NCBI RefSeq assembly: GCF_002259405.1
Contig: NZ_NPFW01000004.1
Coordinates: forward strand, 62,001 to 126,000
DNA: 64,000 nt
Origin: Rhodococcus sp. 14-2483-1-2
GTDB taxonomy: Bacteria > Actinomycetota > Actinomycetes > Mycobacteriales > Mycobacteriaceae
Direction of reading: 5' to 3'
Shown here: piece by piece, positions 26,137-35,066 of the stretch
Layout of the letters: every line of letters begins with the position of its first letter
Position numbering within the stretch: position 1 is the first letter of the stretch
Position numbers and translations under genes: made by a program
The notes under the pieces: generated by a model
Told to the model about the DNA's origin: nothing
Seen by the model: the letters and a program-made list of their open reading frames with translations, nothing else
Databases searched by the model: none

Positions 26137-26747
26137 CGGATTATCTGAGCCTTTCGTCCATCGGAGGTGACACCTTTGGCGGCCACGGCTGCGATCACGT
26201 CGACCAGCAACCGTCGCTCCACAGTCTTGATGCGTTCGTGCAACGCGGATTCGTCGTCGCCGTCGAGAACCGGTACGGCTTCCTGCGCGAGGATCGGCCC
26301 GGTGTCGACGCCGGAATCGACCAGATGAACCGTCGAACCGGTCAGTTTGACGCCGTGGTCGAGTGCGTCCCGCACGGCATGTGCACCGGGGAACGACGGC
26401 AGGAGCGCGGGGTGGGTGTTGACGATGCGTCCGGTGAAGGCACCCAGGAACTGCGGGCCGAGGATCTTCATGAAACCGGCGGTGACGACCAGGTCGGGCT
26501 CGAAGCTCGACGTGGCATCGGTGAGCGCCTGGTCCCAACCCGATCGATCCGTGAAGTCCCGCAGGGCGATACGAAAGTGCGGGATATCGGCATCGTCGGC
26601 ACGGCAGACTGCATCGCAGTCGCGGTCGACTCCCACGGCGACGATGCGGGCGGGATAGTTCTCGGTGGCAGTCGCGGCTATGAGCGACTGCAGCAGCGAG
26701 CCGGTCCCCGACGCGAGGACGACGACCCGCGCGGGTGTCTCACGCAA
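26133..26747 (-). CDS. purN: Phosphoribosylglycinamide formyltransferase
   Basis: This enzyme of about 204 residues transfers formyl from 10-formyl-THF to GAR. It has the N-terminal [14 protein letters not shown], the catalytic region [34 protein letters not shown] with Asn-Thr-His, and [18 protein letters not shown] with the catalytic Asp. The start is ambiguous: the TTG at 26747 has no ribosome binding site at normal spacing, whereas a CTG nine bases upstream (26756) has AGGAG seven bases before it and would add Met-Thr-Ala. No in-frame ATG or GTG is present close by. Confidence 0.93.
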   Translation of the reverse strand: MRETPARVVVLASGTGSLLQSLIAATATENYPARIVAVGVDRDCDAVCRADDADIPHFRIALRDFTDRSGWDQALTDATSSFEPDLVVTAGFMKILGPQFLGAFTGRIVNTHPALLPSFPGAHAVRDALDHGVKLTGSTVHLVDSGVDTGPILAQEAVPVLDGDDESALHERIKTVERRLLVDVIAAVAAKGVTSDGRKAQIIR

Positions 26748-26827
26748 GGCAGTCAGCGCACTACTCCTGAATCATCGAGGCGGATCGTTCGAGCCAGCGG
26801 AAAGCCTAGTCGCTGCGCCCTCGAGCC

Positions 26828-28273
26828 CTACCGGGCAGGTCCGTCCTGGTCTCCGGGAGGAGCGACGATCTCGGCGTCCAACGGTTCGTCGGTAGCGGCC
26901 TCGACGGTCGCATCCGGTTCTTCGGCCGGGGGCATCTCGGCCGGGACGTCGTCCACGACCTCCGCCTCGACGACCTCCTCGACCTTGTCGGCCTCCTGGA
27001 GCTGTTCGTCGTCCTCCGGCTCGGCTGGGGCGGCCTCGATTGCCAACTCGGCCGCAGGCACGGGCATCGGAACGGGCTCGTCGAGCGTCGGCTCGGGTTC
27101 TGCTCGACGCCACACGACGAGGGCCGCGGTAATCGAACCGGCGACGGCCAGCCACGCGAATGTCAGCAGTCCGAAGCTCCACACGGTGACTTCGACGGTG
27201 CCGAAGGTGCCGAGGTTTCCGCCTGCGGCGTAGCCGAACAACGCTGCGAGCACGCCGGTTGCAGCCGCCACGACCCACACGGACGACACTGCGACCTGGA
27301 TATCGGCGCTGCGGATCGCGCAGTCGCGGCCGAGCAGCAGCCCGGCACCGATCGGAACGGCGAGCATGACGACCCAGATCGTCTGGGCCGATCCTTCGGG
27401 CAGAACAGCCAGGATCGGCAGCGGCGGGAGCGGTCCTCCCGTGGTGGAGAACAGACTGACCGACGCGTCGCCGAACCCGGCAGTGGAACCGGTGGCCACC
27501 GCGAGAGCACCGATGACGACGTTGGGGAGGTAGAGCACCGACACCACGGTCAGTCCGAGCATGCCGACGACATCGCGTCCGCTCTCGAGCAGCGCGCCCG
27601 CGGTCTCCCAGGAGGCGAGCAGGGCGAGCAGTACGACGGCCGCGCCGCCTGCAGCAAGAATCGATATCGCGCGTACGAAGGGCGCAACGAGCGCGCGCAC
27701 CCAGTCCGGGAGTCCGCCGCGGATCAAGGGTGAGTCCCAGCGGGCGAGAAGCAGACCGGTCCCGGACGCGGCCGCATGTACGCCTGCGACCCAGGAGAAG
27801 GCAACGAGGGCGTTCGGGCTGGACAGCCCGATGACGGTCGACGCGTCCTTGGCGACGGCCAGGGCGATGGCGGTGACGGCGAGCGGGCCCGCCATCGACG
27901 CCGCGAACACCCACCGAACCACTCGGCGATCGGTGCCGGAGTCCACCGAGTGGTGGACGGTACGGGCGACGGACCAACCGATGATCAGTGTCGGCAGAAG
28001 CGGTGCGACGCCGAGGGACGTACCGCCGATGCTCAGGGGTACCAGGTGCACGGCGAACCACGACCCGGCGATCGCCCCGAGGGTTCCCGTGAGGTCGCTG
28101 TTGACCGAGACCAGGGTGATCAGAGCAAGGGTCGTCGCAATCACCACGACCAGACCGGAGGTCTTGAAGGCCACTGCGGCGAGCATGCGCGACTGATCGG
28201 GCGTCGGGCCGGTGCTCGCGCGGGGAGCCCGGGCGGCCGCGCGTCGCGTCTCTCGGTTCAATAGATCGCTCAT
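26828..28273 (-). CDS. perM: PerM-like integral membrane protein (DUF6350)
   Basis: This 481-residue polytopic membrane protein has about ten hydrophobic helices (35-385) and a long acidic Glu/Pro/Ala C-terminal tail (390-481). Position and architecture match M. tuberculosis Rv0955 (PerM), reported to support persistence and to stabilise the divisome protein FtsB; that role is known for the mycobacterial protein and inferred here. It lies just upstream of purN on the same strand and downstream of the Rv0954-like gene, the mycobacterial order. The ATG at 28273 gives a short basic N terminus. Confidence 0.8.
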   Translation of the reverse strand: MSDLLNRETRRAAARAPRASTGPTPDQSRMLAAVAFKTSGLVVVIATTLALITLVSVNSDLTGTLGAIAGSWFAVHLVPLSIGGTSLGVAPLLPTLIIGWSVARTVHHSVDSGTDRRVVRWVFAASMAGPLAVTAIALAVAKDASTVIGLSSPNALVAFSWVAGVHAAASGTGLLLARWDSPLIRGGLPDWVRALVAPFVRAISILAAGGAAVVLLALLASWETAGALLESGRDVVGMLGLTVVSVLYLPNVVIGALAVATGSTAGFGDASVSLFSTTGGPLPPLPILAVLPEGSAQTIWVVMLAVPIGAGLLLGRDCAIRSADIQVAVSSVWVVAAATGVLAALFGYAAGGNLGTFGTVEVTVWSFGLLTFAWLAVAGSITAALVVWRRAEPEPTLDEPVPMPVPAAELAIEAAPAEPEDDEQLQEADKVEEVVEAEVVDDVPAEMPPAEEPDATVEAATDEPLDAEIVAPPGDQDGPAR

Positions 28274-28293
28274 CGCAACGAGAGTCGCATCAT

Positions 28294-28326
28294 CTTCGCG
28301 GCGCGCCGGTCAGGCGCGCCGCGAAG
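28294..28326. terminator. Perfect 14-bp GC-rich hairpin
   Basis: Bases 28294-28307 and 28313-28326 pair perfectly around a 5-base loop, between the stop of the Rv0954-like gene and the start of perM. It is a likely terminator or attenuator between these same-strand genes. Confidence 0.75.
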
Positions 28327-28348
28327 CGAGCTGTGATGAAGCAATGAA

Positions 28349-29530
28349 TCAGTCGCGCTTGTTCTCGTCCTCGGCGGGAGTGGCACCGAACGACTGCGTC
28401 GGCGCGCCGTACGGCGTCGACTGGTCGCCCGATTCGGGCTCGTCCGACTTCGCCGGGGGCTGGCCGTATCCGGACGGCTGGCCGTACTGGTACTGATTCG
28501 GTGGGTAGGCCTGCCCGGCGGCCGGAGCACTCGGACCGGTGTACGGCGGCGGTGCGTAGCCGCCCTGCGGCGACGGGGTGTTGGGAGCGGACTGTCCGTA
28601 CGACGGCTGTCCGCCCGGGTTGTAGGAATGCTGCCCCGACGACTGCCCGCTCGGTGCTTGACCGAAGTTCGACGACGTTCCCTGAGGCTGACCGTACGAC
28701 GGCGGATTGCCGTAGGCCTGCGGCTGCGACGGTCCACCGAACGATGTGGTCGGCGCGTTGTACGGGTTCTGCTGGCCGTATCCGGCCTGCTGGTTCTGAT
28801 TGCCGTAGCCCGCAGGCTTGGGAGCCGGAGCCTTGACGATGCCCGCGTCGAACAGCAGTGCAGCCACCGCGGCGGCAGCCTGGACGAAGCCGAGGACGAG
28901 CACCAGGATCGCACCGATACCGAGCGAGCTGGTGGTGCTGGCGAACTCGTTGCCCTCTGCGCTGGGCAGACTGAACGACTGGAAGACCAGCACCAGCCAA
29001 CCGGCGATCGCCAGGGCGGCCACCACGGCTTGATTCCTGGCGTCTTTCTGCAGCAGCGAGGCACCGGCGATCAAGCCCGCTGCCAGCAGCAGAGCAACCG
29101 ACACCGCGCTACCGCCGGACGCGAAGAACGTGGTGCTGAACGACGTCTGGATGCTGCTGGGCAGTTCCTGGGACGAGGTGACCTCGGCGGTCACGAGGTC
29201 GAGCAGTCCGAGCAGGAAAGTGACGACGCCGAGCCCGAGGATCACGAACGTGAGAATTCTCGGCAGGCTCGACAGAGCCGACCCAGGCGACTTCGACTGC
29301 GGTGCAGCGGAAGCCGGGCCGGTCGAGCCCGGTGCCGAGGTGCCGGGTACCGGAGGGCCGAAGGGATTGGACACCGACGGCTGGTGAAACGGCTGGTTCT
29401 GGCCTGGATGACCTTGCGGGTTGGACGACGGCTGATTCGGCGAGGACGACGGGCCGTAGGACGGTCCACCTCCGCCGTAGCCACCAGAGTTGGAGCCCCC
29501 TGTTTCAGGGCCGCCGGGCGAGTAGGTCAT
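28349..29530 (-). CDS. Rv0954-like membrane protein with Gly/Pro/Gln-rich tails (34-kDa antigen family)
   Basis: This 393-residue protein has a low-complexity Gly/Ser/Pro N-terminal tail (1-85), four membrane helices (about 90-235) and a long Tyr/Gly/Gln/Pro-rich C-terminal tail (240-393) with recurrent YGQP-type units. The layout and neighbours match M. tuberculosis Rv0954, the 34-kDa antigenic protein family (DUF5336), linked to the divisome in mycobacteria. The tails look intrinsically disordered and cytoplasmic. The ATG at 29530 begins the conserved MTYSPGG start. Confidence 0.82.
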   Translation of the reverse strand: MTYSPGGPETGGSNSGGYGGGGPSYGPSSSPNQPSSNPQGHPGQNQPFHQPSVSNPFGPPVPGTSAPGSTGPASAAPQSKSPGSALSSLPRILTFVILGLGVVTFLLGLLDLVTAEVTSSQELPSSIQTSFSTTFFASGGSAVSVALLLAAGLIAGASLLQKDARNQAVVAALAIAGWLVLVFQSFSLPSAEGNEFASTTSSLGIGAILVLVLGFVQAAAAVAALLFDAGIVKAPAPKPAGYGNQNQQAGYGQQNPYNAPTTSFGGPSQPQAYGNPPSYGQPQGTSSNFGQAPSGQSSGQHSYNPGGQPSYGQSAPNTPSPQGGYAPPPYTGPSAPAAGQAYPPNQYQYGQPSGYGQPPAKSDEPESGDQSTPYGAPTQSFGATPAEDENKRD

Positions 29531-29565
29531 CGCGTCTCCTCATCTGAGATTGTCCGTACCCCAGG

Positions 29566-29609
29566 TCGGTCGGGTCCGAGAACTCACGCTACTGCACGGA
29601 CCCGACCGA
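29566..29609 (-). terminator. 13-bp hairpin after the organosulfur operon
   Basis: Bases 29566-29578 and 29597-29609 are exact inverted repeats with an 18-base loop, 17 bases beyond the stop of the flavin monooxygenase gene on the minus strand. Confidence 0.65.
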
Positions 29610-29625
29610 TCACGGAACCGAAAGG

Positions 29626-30750
29626 TCAGCGGGCTGCCACCAACTCCTGGTCGTGCGCCTCAGCGGCCTCGAGTTCCCGAACCAGCGGCAGGACCTTCGC
29701 CCCGAAGTACTCGATCTCCTCCTGGAAGTGCAGGAATCCGCCGAGAATCAGGTCGACGCCGCGGCGACGGTAGGCGACGATGCGCTCGGCCACCTGTTCC
29801 GGGGTGCCGATCAATTGGGTCTTGAAGCCGTCGTTGTACTGAACGAGGTCCTCGAACGTCGAGTCCGCCCACATTCCCTTCTTGTCGCCCGTCGAATTGC
29901 CTGCCTGTTGCACCGCTCCTTTGAAACCTTCGACGGCAGGCTTGTTGGCCTTCTCGATGATCTCGCGCAATGTGTCTCGCGCTTCCTTCTCGCTGTCTCG
30001 CGCGATGATGAAGCCGTTGAGCCCGAACTTGACCTCACGCCGGTGATCACGCGCGACGCGTCGGAGGTTGTCGAGTTGCTCGGTGACGCCGTCGAAATCT
30101 TTGCCGTTGCTGAAGTACCAGTCCGAGTACCGACCGGCATTCTCCTGCGCTGCAGACGAATTGCCGCCCTGGAACAGTTCGGGGTTGGGACGATCTGGAC
30201 TGTTCAGCGGTTTGGGCTTGAGTGTGAAGTCGTGGATCCGATAGAAGTCGCCTCGGAAGTCCACGTCGTCCTCGGTCCAGATCTTGCGCAGTACCTGCAG
30301 GAATTCTGCACTGCGACGGTACCTCTCGTCGTGTTCGAGCCAGGGCTCACCGAGGTGGGTGAACTCGTCCTTGAACCAACCACTGACTACGTTGACCGCG
30401 AATCGGCCGTTCGACAGGTGATCGGCAGTGGCACCGAGCTTGGCGAGGACCGCCGGCTGCCACAGCCCGGGATGCACTGCTGCAATGACTTTGAGTCGTT
30501 CGGTGGCCAGCAGCAGCGCGAGCGAGAAGCTGGTCGACTCGTGCTGAAACTCTGCCCCGTAGCTGGCTTCGTAGCGAACCTGACTCAAGGCGTACTCGAA
30601 TCCGTTGTTCTCGGCCGTCTGCGCCAGCTTCTTGTTGTACTCGTAATCCCAGCTGGTGCGTTGCTCGATGGTGCTGGTGACCAGACCACCCGAGACGTTG
30701 GGTACCCAGTACGCGAATTTGATTGCGTCGGCGATTTTTTCGGTGCTCAT
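29626..30750 (-). CDS. sfnG: SfnG-like FMNH2-dependent dimethylsulfone monooxygenase
   Basis: This 374-residue luciferase-like (bacterial LLM) flavin monooxygenase closely follows the SfnG pattern: KFAYWVPNVSGGLV at the N terminus, SQVRYEASYGAEFQHESTSF near 57-76, HPGLWQP near 93, NVVSGWFKDEFTHLGEPW near 119-136 and the C-terminal GGFLHFQEEIEYFG. SfnG converts dimethylsulfone to methanesulfinate with FMNH2 from a separate reductase. The ATG has GGAGAA upstream. It follows the DszC-like gene by 23 bases on the same strand. Substrate is inferred from family. Confidence 0.87.
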   Translation of the reverse strand: MSTEKIADAIKFAYWVPNVSGGLVTSTIEQRTSWDYEYNKKLAQTAENNGFEYALSQVRYEASYGAEFQHESTSFSLALLLATERLKVIAAVHPGLWQPAVLAKLGATADHLSNGRFAVNVVSGWFKDEFTHLGEPWLEHDERYRRSAEFLQVLRKIWTEDDVDFRGDFYRIHDFTLKPKPLNSPDRPNPELFQGGNSSAAQENAGRYSDWYFSNGKDFDGVTEQLDNLRRVARDHRREVKFGLNGFIIARDSEKEARDTLREIIEKANKPAVEGFKGAVQQAGNSTGDKKGMWADSTFEDLVQYNDGFKTQLIGTPEQVAERIVAYRRRGVDLILGGFLHFQEEIEYFGAKVLPLVRELEAAEAHDQELVAAR

Positions 30751-30773
30751 CGTTGTTCTCCTACCAGTGCGTT

Positions 30774-31997
30774 CTACGAGTACCAGGTCGGCTCGGGCAG
30801 TTCGCCCGTGAGAACCCAGCGCCCGACCTCGCGTCGCTTGTATGCGACCGGATCGTGCAGGGTGTGCGTACGCACATTGCGCCAGAAACGGTCGAAGCCG
30901 TACTTGCTGGCCGTCGCCCGCGCGCCGAGGGCCTCGAACACCGTGGACGTGATCTCGAGCGACACCTCCGTGGCGCGAGCCTTCACTGCGGCGACGCGTA
31001 CCTCGTGCTCACCGCGCTCCTCCGCGGTGACGCTCCAGGCGTTGTCGTGGATCTTCTTTCCTTCCAACGCAACTGCGTCGGCGAGCGCTTCGACGGCCCA
31101 CAACTTGGACGTCAGATCGCCGTAGATGTCGATGATGTACGGCTCGTCGACGGCCTTGTCCACGGTGCTGTGCAGCCACGCCCGGGTCTTGTCCTTGGTG
31201 TACGACGCGGCTTCCTCGAGTGCGCCCCTCGCGATTCCGAGGTAGAAGTTGACGAACACCAGCTGGATGGTCGGAACGTTGAGGGTGTTGTAGACGCGCG
31301 GCTGAAAAGCTTTGTCCACGAACCCTGCTGCGCTGGCCCAATCGACGCGAACCTTGTCGATGGTGACACTGCCACTCTCGGTCTGACGCTGACCGATGTT
31401 GTCCCAGTCGTCATGAAAGGACAGCCCCTCGATGTTCGACGGCACGATCGCGAACACGTGATCGGTGCTGCCTTCGAGTGCTCCTTCGAGCACGGTGACG
31501 TCGGAGATGCGGCTGCCGGTGGAGAAGGTCTTGGAACCGTCGAAGACGATGGTGTCGCCCTCGTCGGTGACGGCGACGTCGTTGTCCCGAGGGTTGACGG
31601 CACCGCCGAAGAACCATTTGTTCTTCGTAGCGTCTGCTTCGACGGCCTCGATCTGTTCGGGGGTGCCGACGAGTCGAGCGGCCCAGAACCACAGCAGGTG
31701 GTAGCCGAGCAATTGACCGATCGAGCCGTCGGCCTTCGAGACGGTGCGGATCACCTGATACGCCGTCGGCCAGTCCTGGCCCGCGCCGCCGTGTTCGACG
31801 GGGCCGAGCAGAGTGACGAGGCCGGCGTCCTTGAGCAACTGGACCTCGGCGGCGGGGGCCTCGCGCCCCTTGTCGCGAGCGACAGCGTCGACTGCGAGAA
31901 GTTGAGCCACCTCACCGGCGCGGGAGATCCATCCGGCAGCAGTGGTGGGGGCGTCGGGCCAGGACTTGGTGAGAGCACGGTTCTCGGTGGTTGTCAT
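30774..31997 (-). CDS. DszC/SfnB-like acyl-CoA-dehydrogenase-fold monooxygenase
   Basis: This 407-residue protein has the acyl-CoA dehydrogenase fold but belongs to the flavin monooxygenase branch with DszC: YHLLWFWAARLVG, TFSTGSRISDVTVLEG, DDWDNIGQRQTESGS and the C-terminal YGFDRFWRNVRTHTLHDPVAYKRREVG, nearly the DszC ending. Related enzymes act in sulfone and sulfonate use (SfnB, MsuC, DszC). It is the first gene of a two-gene operon with the SfnG homologue. The ATG at 31997 is chosen because TTTENRALT fits the family start; no strong ribosome binding site is visible. Confidence 0.85.
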   Translation of the reverse strand: MTTTENRALTKSWPDAPTTAAGWISRAGEVAQLLAVDAVARDKGREAPAAEVQLLKDAGLVTLLGPVEHGGAGQDWPTAYQVIRTVSKADGSIGQLLGYHLLWFWAARLVGTPEQIEAVEADATKNKWFFGGAVNPRDNDVAVTDEGDTIVFDGSKTFSTGSRISDVTVLEGALEGSTDHVFAIVPSNIEGLSFHDDWDNIGQRQTESGSVTIDKVRVDWASAAGFVDKAFQPRVYNTLNVPTIQLVFVNFYLGIARGALEEAASYTKDKTRAWLHSTVDKAVDEPYIIDIYGDLTSKLWAVEALADAVALEGKKIHDNAWSVTAEERGEHEVRVAAVKARATEVSLEITSTVFEALGARATASKYGFDRFWRNVRTHTLHDPVAYKRREVGRWVLTGELPEPTWYS

Positions 31998-32207
31998 GAC
32001 GATCAGTGAAGTCCGGCAACGAATCGATGACCACACTTCGATTCAGCATGATTTTAAGAATTATGTGCCAGGTCCGTTTCTGCCTCTCAAAAATACCCCG
32101 TGACAGTTATCCACAATTTGTAACGCATCACTAACGGGGGCGATTAATGTTGTACACATCACAAACCGGCGAGTCCCTGGGGCTCGCACTCCCCTAGGAC
32201 GCCCCTC

Positions 32208-32726
32208 ATGCGCAAGTCACTCTTCGCCACCGTCGCCGCCGCCGGTGCCCTCGTTGCTGCCGTCATCTCGCCTGCCGTCTCCAACGCCGTCCCCACCAAC
32301 GTGACCTTCACCGTTGCGGGCGGTGCACTGACCATCACCGCGCCGACAGACTCACCCCTGACCGTCACCGGGAATACTGCCAGCGGAGACATCACCCCGG
32401 TCGTCGTGTCCGATCAACGACTCGGACTCAACGGCTGGACTGCGAAGGCTGTCAGCACCGCATTCGACAAGCCCTCACCGGATCCCGCATCGATTCCCGC
32501 GACTGCCGTGTCCTACTCGGCACCGCTCGCTCCGGGGCGCACGGGCATCTCGACGGTGCTCGGAATACTGGTTCCTCAGGTCATCGACACCAACAAGACC
32601 GTCGTAACCGCGACGGCTGTCGTGGGAGCGAACACCGCCACCTGGGCCGGTACTGTCTCCGTCGCGCTGCCGAGCAACGTCGTCGCCGGTACCTACACGG
32701 GCGTCGTCACGCATTCGGTCGCCTGA
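32208..32726 (+). CDS. Secreted WxL-like surface protein
   Basis: This 172-residue secreted protein has a signal peptide (1-27, ending SNA) and one beta-rich domain. Two tryptophan motifs, LNGWTAKA near residue 75 and TWAGTVSVALP near 145, and the ending YTGVVTHSV resemble the WxL wall-binding domain of Firmicutes. The next gene encodes a DUF916 protein, the usual WxL partner. It begins the operon; an 8-base gap separates it from the DUF916 gene. Binding to the wall or to the partner is inferred. Confidence 0.7.
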   Translation: MRKSLFATVAAAGALVAAVISPAVSNAVPTNVTFTVAGGALTITAPTDSPLTVTGNTASGDITPVVVSDQRLGLNGWTAKAVSTAFDKPSPDPASIPATAVSYSAPLAPGRTGISTVLGILVPQVIDTNKTVVTATAVVGANTATWAGTVSVALPSNVVAGTYTGVVTHSVA

Positions 32727-32733
32727 TCTGTAC

Positions 32734-33744
32734 ATGTCACTTCATCGGGGATTGGCTGCCGGAGTCCTGACCGTGCTGATGTTCGCTTCGGCGTTCGTCA
32801 CGCAGGCTCCGGCGGCCGCTCAGCAACCAACCGAATCGGCACCGGTGGGCAGCGTGGGTATACGACTGCTCGAAGCGCCGGTATCCCTCCAGGACGACCC
32901 GCGGGCGCTGGCATACATCATCGACAACCTGCCGCCCGGCACCACCATCACCAGACGCATCGAGGTCAGCAACAGCACCGATCAACAGCAGCCGGTCACG
33001 CTGTACCCGGCAGCTGCATCGATCGGAGCCGACAACTCCGGCTTCGAGGTGGGTGACGACCGTGCCGTCAACGAGCTCACGACGTGGATGTCGGTGACGC
33101 CGACAGACCTCACGCTCGCTCCTAACTCGGCGGCCGAAGCGGTGGTGACCATCGCGGTTCCACCCGACGCCCCCGAGGGTGAGCAGTACGCCGTCGTCTG
33201 GGCGCAAACTGCTGGTGCCCCATCAGGAACCGGCATCCAGAACGTCAGCCGCGTCGGTATTCGCACCTACCTCTCGGTCGGTCCAGGAAACGGTCCCGCA
33301 GCCGACCTGTCCATCGATGGAGTCACCGCTGCTCGCAGCGACGACGGTGCCCCACAGGTCGTCGCGAACATCACCAACACCGGCGGCCGAGCTCTCGATC
33401 CGAGCGGGACGGTCGAACTCTCCGGTGGCCCAGGCGGTATTTCCGGTACACCGGTGAAGGGCTCGGGCGGGTCCATCGCGCCTGGGCAATCAGGAAGCGT
33501 CACGTTCACGCTCGACCCCGCTCTTCCCGCAGGGCCGTGGCAGGCCGCAGTCACCGTCACGAGCGGGTTGGTGAACAAGACGTCGAACGTCGAACTCACC
33601 TTCCCCGACCAGGGCTCGGTCGCCGCACAAGACTCTTCGTCCGAGTCGGGTACTCCGGTGTGGGTCTGGGCGGTCGTTGCGTTGGGAATCATCGCCGTCG
33701 CGGCGGCGGTACTCATTGTGATTCGGCGACGAAAGACCAGCTGA
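32734..33744 (+). CDS. DUF916-type (WxL-interacting) membrane-anchored protein
   Basis: This 336-residue protein has a signal peptide (about 1-29), a DUF916 domain (40-155: PPGTTITRRIEVSNSTDQQQPVTLYPAAA, then PPDAPEGEQYAVVWAQ), a second Ig-like beta domain (160-285), a short linker, one membrane helix (about 307-330) and a basic RRRKTS tail. In Firmicutes such proteins are encoded with WxL proteins and are thought to bind peptidoglycan and WxL partners. Here it is framed by two WxL-like genes with gaps of 7 and 1 bases, which is strong operon evidence. Confidence 0.82.
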   Translation: MSLHRGLAAGVLTVLMFASAFVTQAPAAAQQPTESAPVGSVGIRLLEAPVSLQDDPRALAYIIDNLPPGTTITRRIEVSNSTDQQQPVTLYPAAASIGADNSGFEVGDDRAVNELTTWMSVTPTDLTLAPNSAAEAVVTIAVPPDAPEGEQYAVVWAQTAGAPSGTGIQNVSRVGIRTYLSVGPGNGPAADLSIDGVTAARSDDGAPQVVANITNTGGRALDPSGTVELSGGPGGISGTPVKGSGGSIAPGQSGSVTFTLDPALPAGPWQAAVTVTSGLVNKTSNVELTFPDQGSVAAQDSSSESGTPVWVWAVVALGIIAVAAAVLIVIRRRKTS

Positions 33745-33745
33745 C

Positions 33746-34696
33746 ATGCGACGTCTGACATTGGCAGTCGGATTGGCGGTGGTCCTTGCGGCCACCGTCG
33801 ATCCGGCGGTGTCGGCTCAGCCGATCGTCGAACAGCCCGTTGTGGAAGAAAATTGCGCTCTTCCACAAGCGGAAGTGCCGGAGACAACTACTCCAGTCCC
33901 GACGAGCACCTCGACAGTGCCGACCCCCCTGTGCCCGGTCTTCGACGATCCGACAGCCACGACCCCGGTTCCTCCGGTGCAGGTGACTACGACGAGCGAG
34001 GCGGCACCGCCGGCAGCAGTCCCACCGGCACCGACTACGACTACGACTACGACTACGGACGAGATCAGTTCGCCGGCTGCACCGGTCGAGAACGTCACTA
34101 CCGGCCCAACGATCGACACCACTACGACGGCACCGACCGAGAGCAGTCCAACCACTGCGGTATCGATCGACACCACTACGGCTGTGCCTACGTCCGACTT
34201 GCCGACGACGACGGTGCCGACAGTTTCGACGACGCCGACTGCAACGACCACCGACGCACCCGCATCGGTTGCCAGGGCAGCAGCACCAGCGGCCGCGGCG
34301 AACCTTCTCAATATCGAGGTGCCGTCGACGATGACTGGGCCGTCATCGATCGTCCCGGGAACGACATGGATCGGGACGATGAGTATGACGGTGCTGGGAG
34401 TAGGGCTTGCCGGTTGGACGTCCGAAGTCAGTATGTCGAACTTTCGCGGCACCGCTACCGGTCGAACCCTCACACCGACGTCTGTGACCTACAGTGCACC
34501 GTCCTCGGCCTGCACTGCGGGTATCGCCGGCAACTCCGCTGCGGTGAGCGTCGGTTTGACCTCGGTGCCCATTCGCGCCAAAACCGGTGGGGCGCTGTGT
34601 CTCACCGGATGGACGTCAACGGTATCGGTGGCCATTCCTCCAGCGGGCGTCATTGCCGACGAATACACCGCCACTCTCACTCATTCGATTTACTGA
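33746..34696 (+). CDS. Large WxL-like surface protein with Thr/Pro stalk
   Basis: This 316-residue protein has a signal peptide (1-24), a Thr/Pro/Ser-rich stalk (about 45-180) including an uninterrupted threonine run, and a C-terminal WxL-like domain (about 190-316) with LAGWTSEVSMSNFRG, LTGWTSTVSVAIPP and the ending YTATLTHSIY, matching the first gene of the operon. The stalk looks like a mucin-type spacer that would project the domain from the wall. Four cysteines, two in the N-terminal part and two in the domain, could form disulfides. Role unknown; adhesion or wall binding is plausible. Confidence 0.75.
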   Translation: MRRLTLAVGLAVVLAATVDPAVSAQPIVEQPVVEENCALPQAEVPETTTPVPTSTSTVPTPLCPVFDDPTATTPVPPVQVTTTSEAAPPAAVPPAPTTTTTTTTDEISSPAAPVENVTTGPTIDTTTTAPTESSPTTAVSIDTTTAVPTSDLPTTTVPTVSTTPTATTTDAPASVARAAAPAAAANLLNIEVPSTMTGPSSIVPGTTWIGTMSMTVLGVGLAGWTSEVSMSNFRGTATGRTLTPTSVTYSAPSSACTAGIAGNSAAVSVGLTSVPIRAKTGGALCLTGWTSTVSVAIPPAGVIADEYTATLTHSIY

Positions 34697-34703
34697 GCAA
34701 CAA

Positions 34704-35051
34704 TCATCCGCGCAGGATTTTCTCCATCTTCTTGCCCTTGGCGAGTTCGTCGATCAGCTTGTCCAGATAGCGGATCTTCTGCATCAGGGGGTCTTCGACG
34801 TTCTCGACGCGTATGCCGCACACGACTCCGGTGATCAGGGTTGCGTTCGCGTTGAGGTCCGCTGCCGCGAAGAACTCGTCGAACGTCGTTTCGGCTTCGA
34901 GATGCCGGTCGAGGGCCGACTGATCGAAACCGGTGAGCCACCGGATGATCTCGTCGACCTCCGCTTTCGTCCGACCTTTGCGCTCGGCCTTGTTCACGTA
35001 GTGCGGATAGACCGAGCTGAAGGCGGTGGTGAAGATCCTGTGCACGCGCAT
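34704..35051 (-). CDS. DUF2200 protein
   Basis: This 115-residue protein matches DUF2200 along its length: [53 protein letters not shown] and the C-terminal [23 protein letters not shown]. The family is small, cytoplasmic and of unknown function. The ATG at 35051 gives the usual length and has GGGG 9-12 bases upstream; the ATG at 35066 has no ribosome binding site. It converges on the WxL-like operon. Confidence 0.88.
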   Translation of the reverse strand: MRVHRIFTTAFSSVYPHYVNKAERKGRTKAEVDEIIRWLTGFDQSALDRHLEAETTFDEFFAAADLNANATLITGVVCGIRVENVEDPLMQKIRYLDKLIDELAKGKKMEKILRG

Positions 35052-35066
35052 CAATCTAGACCCCAT

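Noticed and set aside
33990..34260. Apparent simple-sequence repeat (ACT/ACG rich)
   Set aside because: The repetition is at protein level (threonine codons) and the codons vary, so it is not a tandem DNA repeat or CRISPR.
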